DNA of 64,000 bases from Patella vulgata (GCF_932274485.2 NC_065883.2:73739839-73803838), one strand, 5' to 3'. Counted from the stretch's first letter, positions 23,285 to 35,248 are shown. Numbers and translations: made by a program. Notes: generated from the letters alone by a model not told the origin.

Positions 23285-23637
23285 ATCTCGGGATGATCTT
23301 ACCTTTAACAATAATTAAACTTGATGAACTCTGAACTAGACAATGGTATCTGAAGGAAATCACGAACAAGACATTTATATAACACAATATTTCCTTGAAA
23401 GGTACATGTAATGTAATAGATCTATTTAAATACAAACAAACGAATAAATAAAATTAGAGAACAAAACAAATAAAATGTATGTTTTACAAAATAAATTAAG
23501 TGTCCATTTTTTGCCACTTCCTGAGTTATTTTTCGAATTTTATTTTTAAGTTCTAAAAACATGACGATGGCGATTTCAAGACATGTTCTTGGTGTGTGTC
23601 TAATGTTGTACAACGATATTGGTGGTATAATATTCAA

Positions 23638-23727
23638 GACCCGGAGAAAACCCACGAGGTTGACTCAATGACAGACCTTATGATACAACGCGCGCGTGCT
23701 TACCTTACCATTCGGCCATCCAACTCC
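23638..23727 (-). mobile_element. SINE-A 5' fragment
   Basis: ACCCGGAGAAAACCCACGAG joined directly to the head ATTCGGCCATCC. The middle of the element is deleted. Confidence 0.65.
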
Positions 23728-23771
23728 CGCATATAATATTCAAATGAATTTGGATGTCTAATACAAGGGAA

Positions 23772-24150
23772 GACGGGAGTCGCGGTGGCTCAGTGGGTAT
23801 GGCATTTGTTCGCTAACTTGGACGTACCGTGTTCAATTACAGTATTGGCCGAGAAAGTTTTTCCGGCGTGGTTTCTCCTTGTCGGCGTTGCAGGACAGTG
23901 GGCCTGACAAGGGACAACGTATAGTCGGTCGGATGGGCCGTAAAAGAATCGTTGACATTTAGATTTCGATATAAAGTTTCCTCACAGCACACACTGTATG
24001 GTGTATTAGCCCAGGTGCAGAAGACAAGGCGTTCGTTCGTCCGTGGGTGTTTGGCGTCTGCTTCCTAAGAAACTTGCCAGAAAGAGCCAAAAAGTAGGCT
24101 TAGACCAGCTTGACGACAATAGGACATTAAACCCCATTTCATTTCATTTC
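23772..24150 (+). mobile_element. SINE-B copy with SINE-C-like insert
   Basis: Head GAGTCGCGGTGGCTCAGTGG through GGCCGAGAAAG. Between 24032 and 24125 it carries a segment with AAGAAACTTGCCAGAAAG, also seen in SINE-C relatives, before the GGACATTAAACCCCATTTC tail. Confidence 0.65.
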
Positions 24151-24170
24151 TAGAAACAGTACATTACTGC

Positions 24171-24490
24171 TAAGGAGCCACGGTGGCTAAGTGGGTAAGA
24201 CGCTGGCTTGTTAGTCCGGAGGTTGCGTGTTCGATCCCTGCATTGGCCGAGAAAGTTCATTGGGATTTTCCGGCGTGGTTTCTGACAAGGCCACAGCTGT
24301 CTTATCGTTCTGATGATATGAAAAACCGAGAAACCGTGGATACGATAGCAATTGGAATTTGATATAAGAGTATGCCATGGTGCCACTGTCTGGACAAAAT
24401 TCCCCTCATAGCACAATGCATGGCGTATGCCCGTCTTCATTAGCCCAGTCGGAGTAGAACTGTAGTACGTTAAAGCCCATTCCATTTCAC
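24171..24490 (+). mobile_element. SINE-B copy, full length
   Basis: Head GGAGCCACGGTGGCTAAGTG with box B GTTCGATCCC, body, and tail ACGTTAAAGCCCATTCC. Confidence 0.8.
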
Positions 24491-25289
24491 ATTACTGATG
24501 GTGAACAAGATATGTAAAAGTTAAGTTTGGGGTGAACAAATCATTACATATTTAAAATGAAACAGAAATGAAACAGGGATTAATTTCTTCTGCATCAACT
24601 TGGATAATCATCACGGACACTATAATTCAAGGGACATATCGTTTATCTATTGTAATGACGTTCTTTATCTACATCAAAACAGTTCACATTTACAAAGTTT
24701 GATTAAAAAATTATCTTTAAAAAAGAGAGATTTCCCTATGTCAGTTTTAAGGAGAGAGAGAGAGAGAGAGAGAGAGAGTAACTTCTACTTTACGATTAGA
24801 TGAAATGTAATAACAACTTGAAACAACGTGTAAACGTAATCTCTTTTAAAAATGCATTAAACACCTTTTTAAATGTCCTTACAAATAAATAAAACTTGAT
24901 TTAATGAACGCCCTCTCGTATTGAGATACAGGTAATTCAATAGATCAATACAACCATTACCTGGAGTGTCAGGTGATTATCAGGTCATGAAACCATCTAA
25001 ATCACAAAAACCGCTGTCTTTGATTAATCCTCAGTTTTTCTAAAGCAATGGACTTTTAAATAGCTAATTACGACAGGTGTAATCAAATCACAGCTTACCT
25101 TTGTGACACGGTTATCCAGCACTTCATAACAGTTAATTAGTCAATGGCCGCCATGACAGTCTGGTTAATCAAAGCGATGTTGATAGGCTTTTGGCGGTAT
25201 ATTTGAGTAGTGTTTAGACAATCATAAAGTAAGCATTAGTTTTTTGAAGCCACGTGAGTAAACGTTGATTATTTTAGTTAGTGAAAGAG
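24491..25289. other. Upstream region of the SLC34-like gene
   Basis: It contains a (GA)n microsatellite at 24752-24778 and AT-rich unique-looking sequence leading to the TATA box. No gene seen. Confidence 0.4.
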
Positions 25290-25297
25290 TATATAAG
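25290..25297 (+). promoter_or_regulatory. TATA box of the SLC34-like gene
   Basis: TATATAAG, followed by G, sits about 155 bp upstream of the ATG of the SLC34-like gene, so transcription would begin near 25320. No other gene reads out of this spot. A clear TATA box suggests tissue-specific expression, which is inference. Confidence 0.55.
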
Positions 25298-25451
25298 GCG
25301 AAAAACAGAGTTCCAGTTATATATCTACTTGCAGTCCTACAAAGCGCTTCAAGAGAATTAAATACAACGTTTTATTTATAGTTATACCTACTTCAGAACA
25401 CAAAGGAATATACACATTTAATTGTGATAAAGGATTATTTGTTGTTGAAAC

Positions 25452-28400
25452 ATGGAGATCTTGCCCACACATCGTCCTCGAAATAAAGGTATGTTTAATT
25501 TCAAACTTCTGTGTTTCAGGATATTGCCATAGATCTATTTTGTTCATAATATTCTCATAGATTAATTGAATAATTCCCTTTGACTAATTAAATCTTTTAT
25601 AACTTGTTTTATACAGATATCTGTATATGGATATTCAAATGTGGCATGGTAATAAAGTAGTAAATCTGTTGGGTTTTTTAAATTATTATTGATAAACTAA
25701 GTTCGTTCGTTCATTATTCACCCAGGGACGTAAGAATAACTGTCTCAACTAGACATGTTAGATCTTTGATTTCGCTATTCGAATGTCAATATTCGAAATT
25801 TCTATCGAATATTCTATTTAAGTTTTGGGTCTTTTTCAGATTTGTAGAATTTTTGCATTATCCATATATTGTTATTTTTGAATATTATTGATTATTATTA
25901 CTCCATACAACAAAACTGATCAATACCACTATTGATTAGATTTTCCCTTGTCAGTGATGCAGGACGGAGGGCCAGCTGTCTATAGTTGTTCGGATGGGAC
26001 GAAAAACAGGGGTCCCGTGTACACATTGGCGTGCACGTAAAAAATCCCTTGGCAGTTGGAATTCGATGATATAAGAGTAAGTCGTAGTGCCACTGTCCGG
26101 GCAAAATTCCCCTCATAGCACACTGTATGGCGTATACCCGTCTTCATTAGCCTAGTATAGGAGCAGAACAGTAGGACGTTAAACCCCATTTCATTTCTAT
26201 TGATCAGATTGAATAGCCTTGTAGAACCACTCGAATGCAAATGGAAGTTTATTTTGTGTTTTATGATTTATGTTGAATATATATTTTCAGTTGAAACGAT
26301 GAGTATATTGAAAAGATTATCAATAATTGTTGGCGTATTGGTGTTAAGTTTCCTATTTATGACGTCACTGATATATTTTACATCTTCAACTGTTCTATTG
26401 GGAGAAAATTCAACAGGTACGTTTTTAAAGCTTGTTTTTAACATTTATCATTCCACTTTTATTGCTTCGGCTAGGTAGATGGGCTGCAAAAGGTAATTTG
26501 TATTGTTGTCTCACATTGCTTTTTGCCAAGGCAAAATTAATTGAATCTATTTGAAAATTCAAACTCATTAATTGAATCTATTTGAAAATTCAAACGATCG
26601 ATTTGGATTTATGGGATTTTCTATTGTTTGAATTACCATGGAATATTGAAAAGCTTTTCATATTCGAATATTTGAACGGGTACAAAAATTCAATACGGAA
26701 ATACATCCGTGAAATACATCCTTGAAATGTGATATACATCCTTGAAATTTACAATTGTTCAATTTTTATTTTTCAGATTATATTTTATTATGGAGACCTG
26801 ATATTTTATGTAATCCTATCACCACATTGATGGTTGGTATCCTGGCGTCATCAATATTACAGAATCAACAAGTTACTTTGTTTATCATAATAACCATGGT
26901 TACAGATAATAGTAAGTTATCATTCTTTCTAACATTAAGAATGGGGGTTCTAACGTTTGTACTTTAGACCACAAGATCTGTCTCTGGGTCGTTCTATTCC
27001 AAGCTTGCATTTGACACAAAGTAGGATCACCTCAAACTTCCATCGCGATCACGCGAAGAGTCCTACCAAAATCCACCATATACATTTTGTCTTGCAGAAC
27101 ACACCGTTAATAATGGGATAGGTCCAGGGTTAGGGTTGGGATTAGCACTAGCCCTGTTTCTATCTCGTGGCCTTTGACCAAACTTGAAGTTAGCCTTATG
27201 AAATAGATGCAACCCGTCAACAGCCATATCGTTAGTATTGGTACACCCTAACAAATTCTTCTGTTTTTTTCAGTTATTCACCTGTCTGCAGCCATACCGT
27301 TAATAATGGGGATGAATATTGGTTCTAGTTTGACACCAGCACTGACGGCCATGTTTTTAGTCAATAAGAGATGTAGATTTAGTCAGGCTGTATGTAGTGT
27401 TTTATTATCACACCTGGTTCACTGGTTTACGACGATAATATTACTACCATTAGAATTGGCTACAGGTAAATTAACAACCTTATTTCTTGTTATCCATCCT
27501 CGATTACCTGGTATCATATACCAGACACTCGCCATTTGCTAAAAAGAGGGATGACCCGGTGTCCATCATAGAACACCGTATGGCATACGCTCCTCTTAAT
27601 TATCCCAGTCGGTGCAGAACAGTAGGACGTTCAACCCCATTTCAGGCCCTTCCTTGCATATCCCATCTTATCAGGCCCGTTATCCCATTAATGATACCAC
27701 CCATCTAGGTAATCTGTGCTAATTTATTGATACCTTACACACTTTGTATTTTCAGGTTTTTTGGTGCATGTATCTGCGTGGATATTTTATGAAGATTTTC
27801 CTGTTATCGCTACCTATCAACAATATGGTTTATTACAAGGTGTATTAAAACCAATCACCGGTTATATTCTACAGGTAAATATTTCACCTGTTGATTCTTG
27901 GCATTTTAGATTATCATTACGTAACTGGTAAATCAGCTGTCTGGGAAACATTCACCCCATGACCGTCTTCACTACCACGACTGTCGATAGTCGATAAAAA
28001 GAATATATATGGACACGGAATCCCGTCAATTGCCGCAAAATTGTCAAAGGAACAAGCATGTCAAGTTTTATGTCGATTTTACTTAAGAGTTTTCGCTTGG
28101 GGACCGTACAATGTAGACCTTTCTAAACAATATTTATTAATAAATATGTTGATTATATTTACAGCTTCAGCTTAATGACACCACATATGATACATACGAA
28201 ACAGTCTCACTTAACAGAACCATTCAATGTAAGTAATAATTTATACATTGTGACATGTTTCCAAGAAAATAATCAGGGTGTTTTTAAGAAAGGGTCAGAT
28301 TAGGGATGGAACCGGGCGTAGGCCTTCTGAAATATTTCAACCGGTCTTCACTTTTGAGCAGCGACGACTGTGCCTCAAACAAGGGACATTGAAGCTTGAG

Positions 28401-29758
28401 GGGTCTACATATACTTGTGTACGAGCAAGACATTCGTAATCTTTCACCAGATATGACTTCTCTATCATAACTAAACGTGGTTATTAAAGTTATTAGCATA
28501 CCACTTTTTCTTTTATGTTTTAGGTAGAGGAATATTATGTGAAAGCGGATTAAGCACAGTGACAATAGGATTACTACTGATGATAACCAGCTTGATAGGT
28601 TGTATAGTCTTCACCATCCTCACCAGCAAGCTCGTATCAAGGAAAGATAACTCTACCTATTCTATGTCTACCAACGTACCCAAAGACTACTGTTCATACC
28701 TGAAGGGACTTGGTCTGGTTGCTGTCGGATGTGCCGTTACTATGTTAGTACAGGATAATATTTTGATCCAGTGTGCCGCGTTACCTATCATCGGTGCTGG
28801 GTTCCTGAATACAGAGAAAGTCTATCCGTTGATAGTTGGATCCAATACTGGAGCAGCAGTTTCCATCCTCTTGCAAGCTATGTCCGATCCGATGACGTCT
28901 GCCGCGGGTCTCCGGATTCTCAGCAGTCATCTAATGTTTAATATATGTGGCCTGGTTTTGTTCTACTGCATTCCCTACAGCAGCAGGATACCTATACACT
29001 TTGCAGAGTCTCTGAGCGAGAAGATCCGGGAATATCGATGGGTTATGGTTGCTGTGATCACCTTGGCGTTTTTCCTGTTGCCTCTTGCCATCTTCGGATT
29101 CGCCTTAGCCGGACCACATTATGTTATCATTTTCATCTCCTTCCTGCTGTTTATGGTACTAGTCATCACGACCATCAGCTTGATGCAGAACTTCTGTCCA
29201 GATTATCTGACCCCTGCCATGAGATCCTGGGAATTTTTACCGCCATTTTTAGAACCGTACAACAGATGCGCCAAGAACATCGCCAATCGTGCAGGATCCA
29301 TCAGATGTACCAGATCATCCCAAAGCTTTAGCCCAGATCAATCAAATATCAGAGCTTCCAGGTGTTCCGTTATTCCCAAAGATGTTCAAGTTTCAGTTCC
29401 CACGAAATCTTCATGCTGCTGTTGCCCATGGTTAGTGTCCAGCTTTACCACGAAGTACAGTCTTTCTGTTCCACCTCAGACCTCCACACCAAAAGTACCA
29501 GAATTCCCAAAGCGAACACCACTCCTTCTCAGTTTTAAACCCGACAGCGCCCGCGAACTCCTCGAATGTTCTTATTCCAAGTATGATCCTAAAGAAGCTC
29601 TGAATTTCGGTACCTTAGGTTTTGAAGATGAAACATTTTCCAGTGACTCAGATGACTCATCCGAAGATCCAACCGACTACACAAGGAGCTCGTCCACCTC
29701 GTCCTACGCCTCGATATCTGATGATGACGAACAGTTACTTCTATTTAATGCCTTCTAG
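25452..29758 (+). CDS. SLC34: SLC34-family (type II Na/Pi cotransporter-like) protein lacking both QSSS motifs
   Basis: Exons: 25452-25488, 26291-26416, 26777-26911, 27274-27465, 27756-27874, 28165-28228, 28524-29758. GT-AG junctions and phases close to 1908 nt, 635 aa, close to the family length (about 600-690). Both inverted repeats of the family align along their length: NPITTLMVGIL (67-77) and IPLIMGMNIGSS (107-118) in the first, GSNTGAA (330-336) and the following helices in the second. The extracellular loop between them has N-glycosylation sites (N207, N220) and a Cys pair (C225, C230) like the family disulphide. After the last membrane helices come a WEFLPPF motif, a CCCC cluster (522-525) recalling the Cys-rich SLC34A2 tail, and an acidic Ser/Asp end. 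Odd points: the Na/Pi signature QSSS is QNQQ at 83-86 and QDNI at 301-304, and the conserved Asp of the GDR segment is Lys131. Family membership is firm; phosphate transport is doubtful. The start exon ATG has a good context (AAACATGG) and a TATA box upstream. Confidence 0.9.
25935..26200 (+). mobile_element. SINE-B copy in intron 1 of the SLC34-like gene
   Basis: From CCCTTGTCAGTGATGCAGGA to ACGTTAAACCCCATTTC, same strand as the gene. It ends 90 bp before exon 2. Confidence 0.75.
27560..27648 (+). mobile_element. SINE-B 3' fragment in intron 4 of the SLC34-like gene
   Basis: Diverged CATAGAACACCGTATGGC to GGACGTTCAACCCCATTTC. Confidence 0.6.
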
Positions 29759-30247
29759 ACATTTTGATAATAAAAATAAAAGGTTAGTGCCAAGAAAAAA
29801 GAGAAGAATACCCTGTGCTTAGTGAACATTTTCTTGCAACCAAGTCTTCCGGGACACAATGACTCGACGCATTGTTTCATTCCATGTGTTGTACGTGCAT
29901 AGACTCCAGTGCTTAGTGTTAGTGCGATAGAGTGACTTTATATTGCAAATCTTCCAAAACACAGTAACACTTTTGGGAGTAAATGTTTTATTGGATTTTC
30001 CACAAATAAAAATAATACCACAATGCCAAGGGTACGTGCAACTGTTTAACATCAGTCGTCAGTCAGGACACAATGACACTGTTGTTTTATTCCATGTATT
30101 ATTGTTTTTGTAACAACTTATATTTTATTTTAATCCGATTGTTGTTTTATTTGAGACCTGATACGGGTTATTTTATATAGTGTGTGATTGAAGAAATGTG
30201 ACATTGAACTGAATGACGGCGATACGATGTTTTATTATCAACTAGTA

Positions 30248-30345
30248 GGATACCCGGTTTTGTCAGGGGCCCCAATTCGCCCTAGGCCAATTCGCACCGT
30301 ACCCAAATTCGCACCGGGGCCAAAATTGGACAGTCATGCTGGTTA
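30248..30345. repeat. GGGC-rich dispersed repeat, second copy
   Basis: It begins AGGATACCCGGTTTTGTCAG and continues with CAATTCGCCC units, like 16496-16690. Confidence 0.45.
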
Positions 30346-30409
30346 ATTTGATACAACATATGTGATGTGGGGATGGAGCATGCTCACAAGTTTATTCAAC
30401 GTTAATTTC

Positions 30410-30632
30410 TCCGGTGTTGGCCGAAAAAGTTCCTTCGATTTCCCCTTGTCAGTGGTGCAGGGGGTAGTGTCTGGGAAGGGCAGCGCCTAGTCATTCGAGT
30501 GGGACGGAAAACCGAAGTCCTGTTTGCGTGAATAGTACGTAGCGCCAATGTTCGGGCAAAATGTTCCTGATGGGACACTGCATAGCGTATGCAGACAGGT
30601 CGGACGTTAAACAACATTTCATTTCAATTTTG
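30410..30632 (+). mobile_element. SINE-B copy, diverged
   Basis: GGTGTTGGCCGAAAAAGTTC to CGGACGTTAAACAACATTTC, with many changes. Confidence 0.6.
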
Positions 30633-30649
30633 AACAATATTTTTCAACG

Positions 30650-30925
30650 AAACAGTCATTTTAAATATATTTACGAATTATGTGACATTTTATTCGATCT
30701 TCGATCTATAAATGGTCATTTTATACGATCTGTAAATGGTCATTTTATACGATCTGTAAATGATGATTTACAAAGGTAATATAATTTTACAATTTTATTA
30801 AGACCGGGAACCAAACGGTCATTTTAACTTTATTTACAAATAATGAGACATTTTACAAGGTATCTGTAAAAATATATAGATATGTAAATGACTTGATACG
30901 AGTGGTCATTTTAAATATATTTACA
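30650..30925. repeat. Short repeats around GGTCATTTTA
   Basis: GGTCATTTTATACGATCTGT recurs in tandem at 30712-30765, and diverged copies (GGTCATTTTAAATATATTTAC) flank it. It lies in the 3' region of the SLC34-like gene. Confidence 0.6.
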
Positions 30926-31026
30926 AACAGTTTATAGGGAAATATATTTCTGGAAATGTAATACTTGATATGTGCTATGTTGTGTTGATATTTTTTGTAT
31001 GCTGATTATATAATTGAATTGTTATG

Positions 31027-31032
31027 AATAAA
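31027..31032 (+). terminator. Candidate poly(A) signal AATAAA for the SLC34-like gene
   Basis: AATAAA lies about 1.27 kb after the SLC34-like stop, followed by a T-rich stretch. An earlier AATAAA pair at 29769-29780 is only 11 nt from the stop, and another is at 30005. Which one is used cannot be told from sequence. Confidence 0.3.
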
Positions 31033-31167
31033 GTTTTCTAAATATTATACAGAGTTGTCTGACCCTGACACGATGAGCGTGGAATGGTAATATACCATGT
31101 ATATGGACTCCAGCAATTGGGATATTAATTTATTAATTCCAGCAATTGGGATCGAGATGTGGCTGGC

Positions 31168-31173
31168 TTTATT
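31168..31173 (-). terminator. Candidate poly(A) signal AATAAA for the minus-strand calmodulin
   Basis: The minus strand reads AATAAA 15 nt after the calmodulin stop codon (31188-31190). It would give a very short 3' UTR and leave the convergent SLC34-like transcript almost no overlap. Confidence 0.35.
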
Positions 31174-31187
31174 TTCTGATTTGGTCT

Positions 31188-34100
31188 CTATTCCGTCATC
31201 AGCTTCACAAATTCTGAAATAGAAAAAAAAGCATGACGTGGCCAGATCGTAACATATTTCTGGAACATCGGTATTCACGGTCAGTGGATGGTAAATGGGA
31301 CATGTCGAAATTATACACATTCGATTGCAACTATCCAAAGAACTAAAGGTTGAATGGCGGATCGATGGAAACTTTCTCTGTTGTACGAAAATGTTCATTA
31401 ATTGATAAGTATAGTATGCTCAAACATTTGAAAACATGATTCATCTTCTGATGATTTGACCTGTATATTGCTTATTGCCACCGCCCCTGGGGCGTCCCCC
31501 CCCCCCCTGAATTATGTTGAATATGTTTTATTTCTTATCGATTGTATTTTCTCGCCAAATTTGCAAAACAATCGCGTCAACAAGGTTTTCGGGAAAGGGT
31601 CGTGGGTGTGGGGTCCATCAGGTTAACAAGGTTTCCGGAAAAGGGCGGGAGAGGGGGTGGGGGTTACTCCAGAACGAAATGTCGCGGAACAATGAATTTC
31701 GATAACAATTAGTCACCTGTATAATTTATTTGTCCATCTCCATCCATGTCGGCTTCTCTGATCATTTCATCCACTTCTTCATCAGTTAACCTTTCACCCA
31801 GATTCGTCATCACGTGACGTAATTCACGAGCACTAATGAAACCATTATTATCTTTATCGAAGACAGCAAAGGCTTCTAACACAGTGTCCGGTGATTCCTT
31901 CTTAGATAACGTTTTAGCCATATAGGTTAAAAACTCTGGAAAGTCGATTAAATTATTTTCTGGAAACAGAGAGAGAGAGAGAGAATGTTGTTTAACGTCC
32001 ACTCAGCATAAACTATGTCATTTCGGGACTAACATATGATAAATAATTCTTAAATAACCCGCTTGTGTGCAGCGGTCTAATTTCTAACCCTCAGTCTGAA
32101 AACAGAATAAATGACTGAATGAATGAATGGGTTAATAGCCATAAATGTCTACAATCTCTGGTAAAATTCGCCGGTCATTAATCGACGTGAATTCAGTTGT
32201 TTAGCTCCGCCCCCCGTGGCTACCGATAGGCAGGATTTGTTAAAATGAAATGCTGCCGATTTCAAAATGGACGGCGAGTTTTACCAGAGATCAACGAAGG
32301 GTAAAGTCATCTCTGGGAGCGAGATTGAATTGTCTATCCTTCAAAATCTGGCTGGGTACTCAGTCATGTCGGATTGCGATTTGACTTCTTGACCCACCCA
32401 AAGGGCGTGGTAGCCGAATACAACAAAAAGTTATTGGAAGAACAAGAATGCCCCTGTGATACTGAACACATGTTTTCCTGTCCTGATAATGGTAACACAG
32501 TCAGCTCTAAATCACAGGGGGGGGGGGGTGCAGCAGCCCTTAATAAAGTTATGGATGAACTACAGAACTAGCAGTGGGAGGAAACCGGAGGACCCGGAGA
32601 AATTCCACGAGGATGGACAGGCGAACTCCTTGTCACGTACAACCAGGGAATCAAAACCACGCCAGTTGACTCAGTGACAGGGAGATGCTAATTGTAGGCC
32701 GGCTGGAGAGTTCCACAATGGCCGCTTTATATAAATGAGTATTTTGGGGAATACTAACTCTAACCCTTTTTAGAAGACTGAACTTGGATCCAAATTACCT
32801 TTTACCCATCTTGAAAGGATTAGGGTTATTACTAGTATTCCCCAAAATATTCAGTTATATAAAGAGACCATTGTGGACTCTGGAGATTCCCGAACTTCCC
32901 CAACCGGCCTACAATTAGCTTTCACTAAATGTTTAACGTAATACTTTTCTGTACGAACCGGGATATTGAAGATGATCATGCATTTCTCCAGACTCTTTAA
33001 CAAATGAAATGAAGTGAAATGGGGTTTAACGTCCTACTGTTCTGTTCCGATCTGGGCTAATGAAGACGGCCATACGCCATACAGTGTGCTATGAGGGAAA
33101 TTCTGCCCGGGCAGCGGCACTACAGCCTACTCTTATATCGAATTCCAACAGCCAATGGATCTTTTACGTGCACGCCAATGTGTACACGGGACCTCGGTTT
33201 TTCATACCATCCGAATGACTACACAGCTGTCCTTGTCAGGCCCCTCTTTAACAGCATTCACTGGATAGAAGTTTAATTTTTAGTACAGAATGTGTATATT
33301 CTACTCACTATCAGTATCTACGGATGCCACCATTTCATTTAATTCAGCATCAGTGATTGTTCCACCTAAAGCTCTCATAACAGTTCCAAGTTCATCAGCC
33401 GACACGAACCCGTCGCCATCTTTATCAAATAATGTAAAAGCTTCACGGAATTCTACAATAAAACACTGATTTGATAAATAGATTTATAGGGATGGGAGAG
33501 GGGGTGACCGAATGATTGAAAGGGTGCGCGTTAGATGCTAAGGTCCGTCATTGACACAAGTGGTGTGGTTTTGATTTCCCTGGTATGGCCACCTGTAAAA
33601 CCTCGTGGCACTTCTCTGGGTTTTGCCCAGTTTTCTCCCACTACTAAAGACCCCTACACGCAAGCGAATTATGCTGTCATCTGAACTATTCGCTTTCGCT
33701 TGACTTATGGGTTCTAATAAAATGCAGGCAGTATAAGACATGTTCTATCCATTTGCGTTCTTTTATGATTTTCTTGTTTATTGTTTATTCGCTCTAACAG
33801 CTCCCAGTTTGACCATCTTATGCCTGACAGTTCTGAGACAGGAGCAGGCGAACACCTTCAGATTACTTTCAGTAATCATCACATGATTAGCTAAGGGGAG
33901 ATAACTACAATGAATGAACCAATGGAATGACCCGTTCTGCACTAACTGTGCTCACGAAGACGATATACGTCGCTTTTCACACGTGAGAAGTGAAATACAA
34001 ATTACCATTTTAGTCTGAAAATGACCAAGGAATTGACTTGGCGCCCGCGGGACATTTAATTCCATTCCATTAAACTAGTACACATGGAGAAAGTTACCAC

Positions 34101-34967
34101 AACCGAATCAAATTGAATAACTGATCTCGACTATGAACTTTTTATAGGCTTTTATAAACAACAAAACAAATGTAATATTCCAATCTGATTAAAACACAGA
34201 TCCTATTTCGTTTCGTTTATTATAGTTCAAAATTTCATTTTACTTGTCTTTACTTCACAGGGATCTGGAATAGTTGTTATATAACATGCGCTCTGGATGG
34301 CGTGAGGTATTAGCCAATGCAACTATCTGCTACGGCGACTTCTTATCGTGCCATGCACGGAACTGTGGGTAAACCACTAGAAACGCCAACGCTGATTGAT
34401 TAATCAATGTCTGACGCCATAAGGTCAAAGGTCGCTCGCACGACCCCTGACGCGACCTTTCAGTAAAACTGGTCAGATATTCATGTAGTGAAGGCCATCG
34501 AAAGCCAAAAAAAAAAAAAAAGAAAAAAAAAGGGAAACGAAATATAGATCTGTATTATAATCAGATTGGTACATATTCTATTGTAATTTCACGAAAATGT
34601 TTCCTTACCGGATATTTTCTCGTCTGTAAAGTGTGGTTGTGCCTATAAAACAAATATACAATACATATTGACTCCAACAACATATTATAAAACATCTGAA
34701 AATATGTAGGGGGGGGGGGGGAAGCGAATGGTTAGCACGTACGCGCTGTATCATAAGGCCTGTCATTGAGTCAACTGGCCTCTCTCTCTTCGAATCCCCG
34801 GCTGTACGTAACAAGGAGTAGGGATACCTGTCCTACCTCATGGGTTTTCTCTGGGTCATCCGGTTTCCTCCCACTGCTAAAGACCCCTACGCGCAAGCGA
34901 ATTATTGAAATAAAATTGAACCATGTGTTAGTCCTGAAATGACCTAGTTTATGTCGAATGGGCGTTA

Positions 34968-35004
<37 letters not shown>

Positions 35005-35248
35005 CAAACACCCAGGGTCAATTTTAATGTTTGATAGACCTTAATAAGAACTAACGGCCATTTTGCTGCGCACAATAATAAAAGAGATATTTTAATGGGT
35101 GTGATCTTTCTTAGCCAATTTACTAATTCGGTCTTAATTCATCGCACGTGGAAGCCCTCTATAGACCAAAATTCGCTTAATTGAATTAGTTTGTTTATTA
35201 TATAATTGAATTACAGATATATATATACAAAAGTAACCTTCCTACCAT
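31188..35248 (-). CDS. Calmodulin (calmodulin A of a divergent pair), four canonical EF-hands
   Basis: Exons in transcript order: candidate ATG-only exon 35248-35246, then 34642-34609, 33452-33309, 31959-31717 and 31213-31188 (stop TAG). Total 450 nt, 149 aa, exactly calmodulin length. EF-hand loops: [12 protein letters not shown] (22-33), [12 protein letters not shown] (58-69, Gly at position 6 replaced by Asn), [12 protein letters not shown] (95-106), [12 protein letters not shown] (131-142); the end is FVKLMTE. All four loops keep acidic ligands at positions 1, 3 and 12, so calcium binding is expected. It is clearly diverged from the near-invariant animal calmodulin, so it is probably a paralogue rather than the main calmodulin gene. 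The split start codon is typical of animal calmodulin genes. The ATG exon is the weak point: it is chosen by its context (AAAACATG then GTAGGA) and its likeness to the start exon of the plus-strand paralogue. Another ATG followed by GTAATA lies near 35879. Confidence 0.87.
31968..32072 (-). mobile_element. SINE-A 3' end forming the acceptor tract of a calmodulin intron
   Basis: The (CT)n tail on the minus strand runs into TGTTTCCAG, the acceptor of calmodulin A exon 4 (which starts at 31959). Only 6 bases separate the SINE tail from the AG. The copy keeps about 105 bp of its 3' part. Confidence 0.8.
32156..32288 (+). mobile_element. MITE M6 copy
   Basis: Inverted ends CTCTGGTAAAATTCGCCGGT and GACGGCGAGTTTTACCAGAG, about 133 bp. 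The interior is inverted relative to the copy at 3442-3550 although the right flank is shared. Confidence 0.65.
32570..32685 (-). mobile_element. SINE-A internal fragment
   Basis: AGCAGTGGGAGGAAACCGG to GCCAGTTGACTCAGTGACAG, in intron 3 of calmodulin A. Confidence 0.65.
33005..33245 (-). mobile_element. SINE-B copy
   Basis: GAAATGGGGTTTAACGTCC to GCTGTCCTTGTCAGGCCCC, just upstream of calmodulin A exon 3 on the transcribed genomic side (in the intron after that exon). Confidence 0.75.
33497..33672 (+). mobile_element. SINE-A copy, diverged
   Basis: GGTGACCGAATGATTGAAAG to CACGCAAGCGAATTATG, lacking the 3' tail. Confidence 0.6.
34191..34568 (+). mobile_element. MITE M1 copy
   Basis: CAATCTGATTAAAACACAGA to TATAATCAGATTG, about 378 bp, with an A-rich expansion at 34508. 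Flanks are imperfectly repeated (GTAATATTC and GTACATATTC). Confidence 0.75.
34708..35006 (+). mobile_element. SINE-A copy with long G-run and C-run
   Basis: A poly-G tract precedes the head (GCGAATGGTTAGCACG). The usual TTAAACCCCAT before the (CT)n tail is replaced by TTAA plus a run of C. Confidence 0.8.

Noticed and set aside
28945-29331. 128-aa frame in another phase
   Set aside because: Shadow of the SLC34-like last exon.
32374-32677. 65-73-aa frames
   Set aside because: The second runs into SINE-A; the first has no domain and ends in a G-run.
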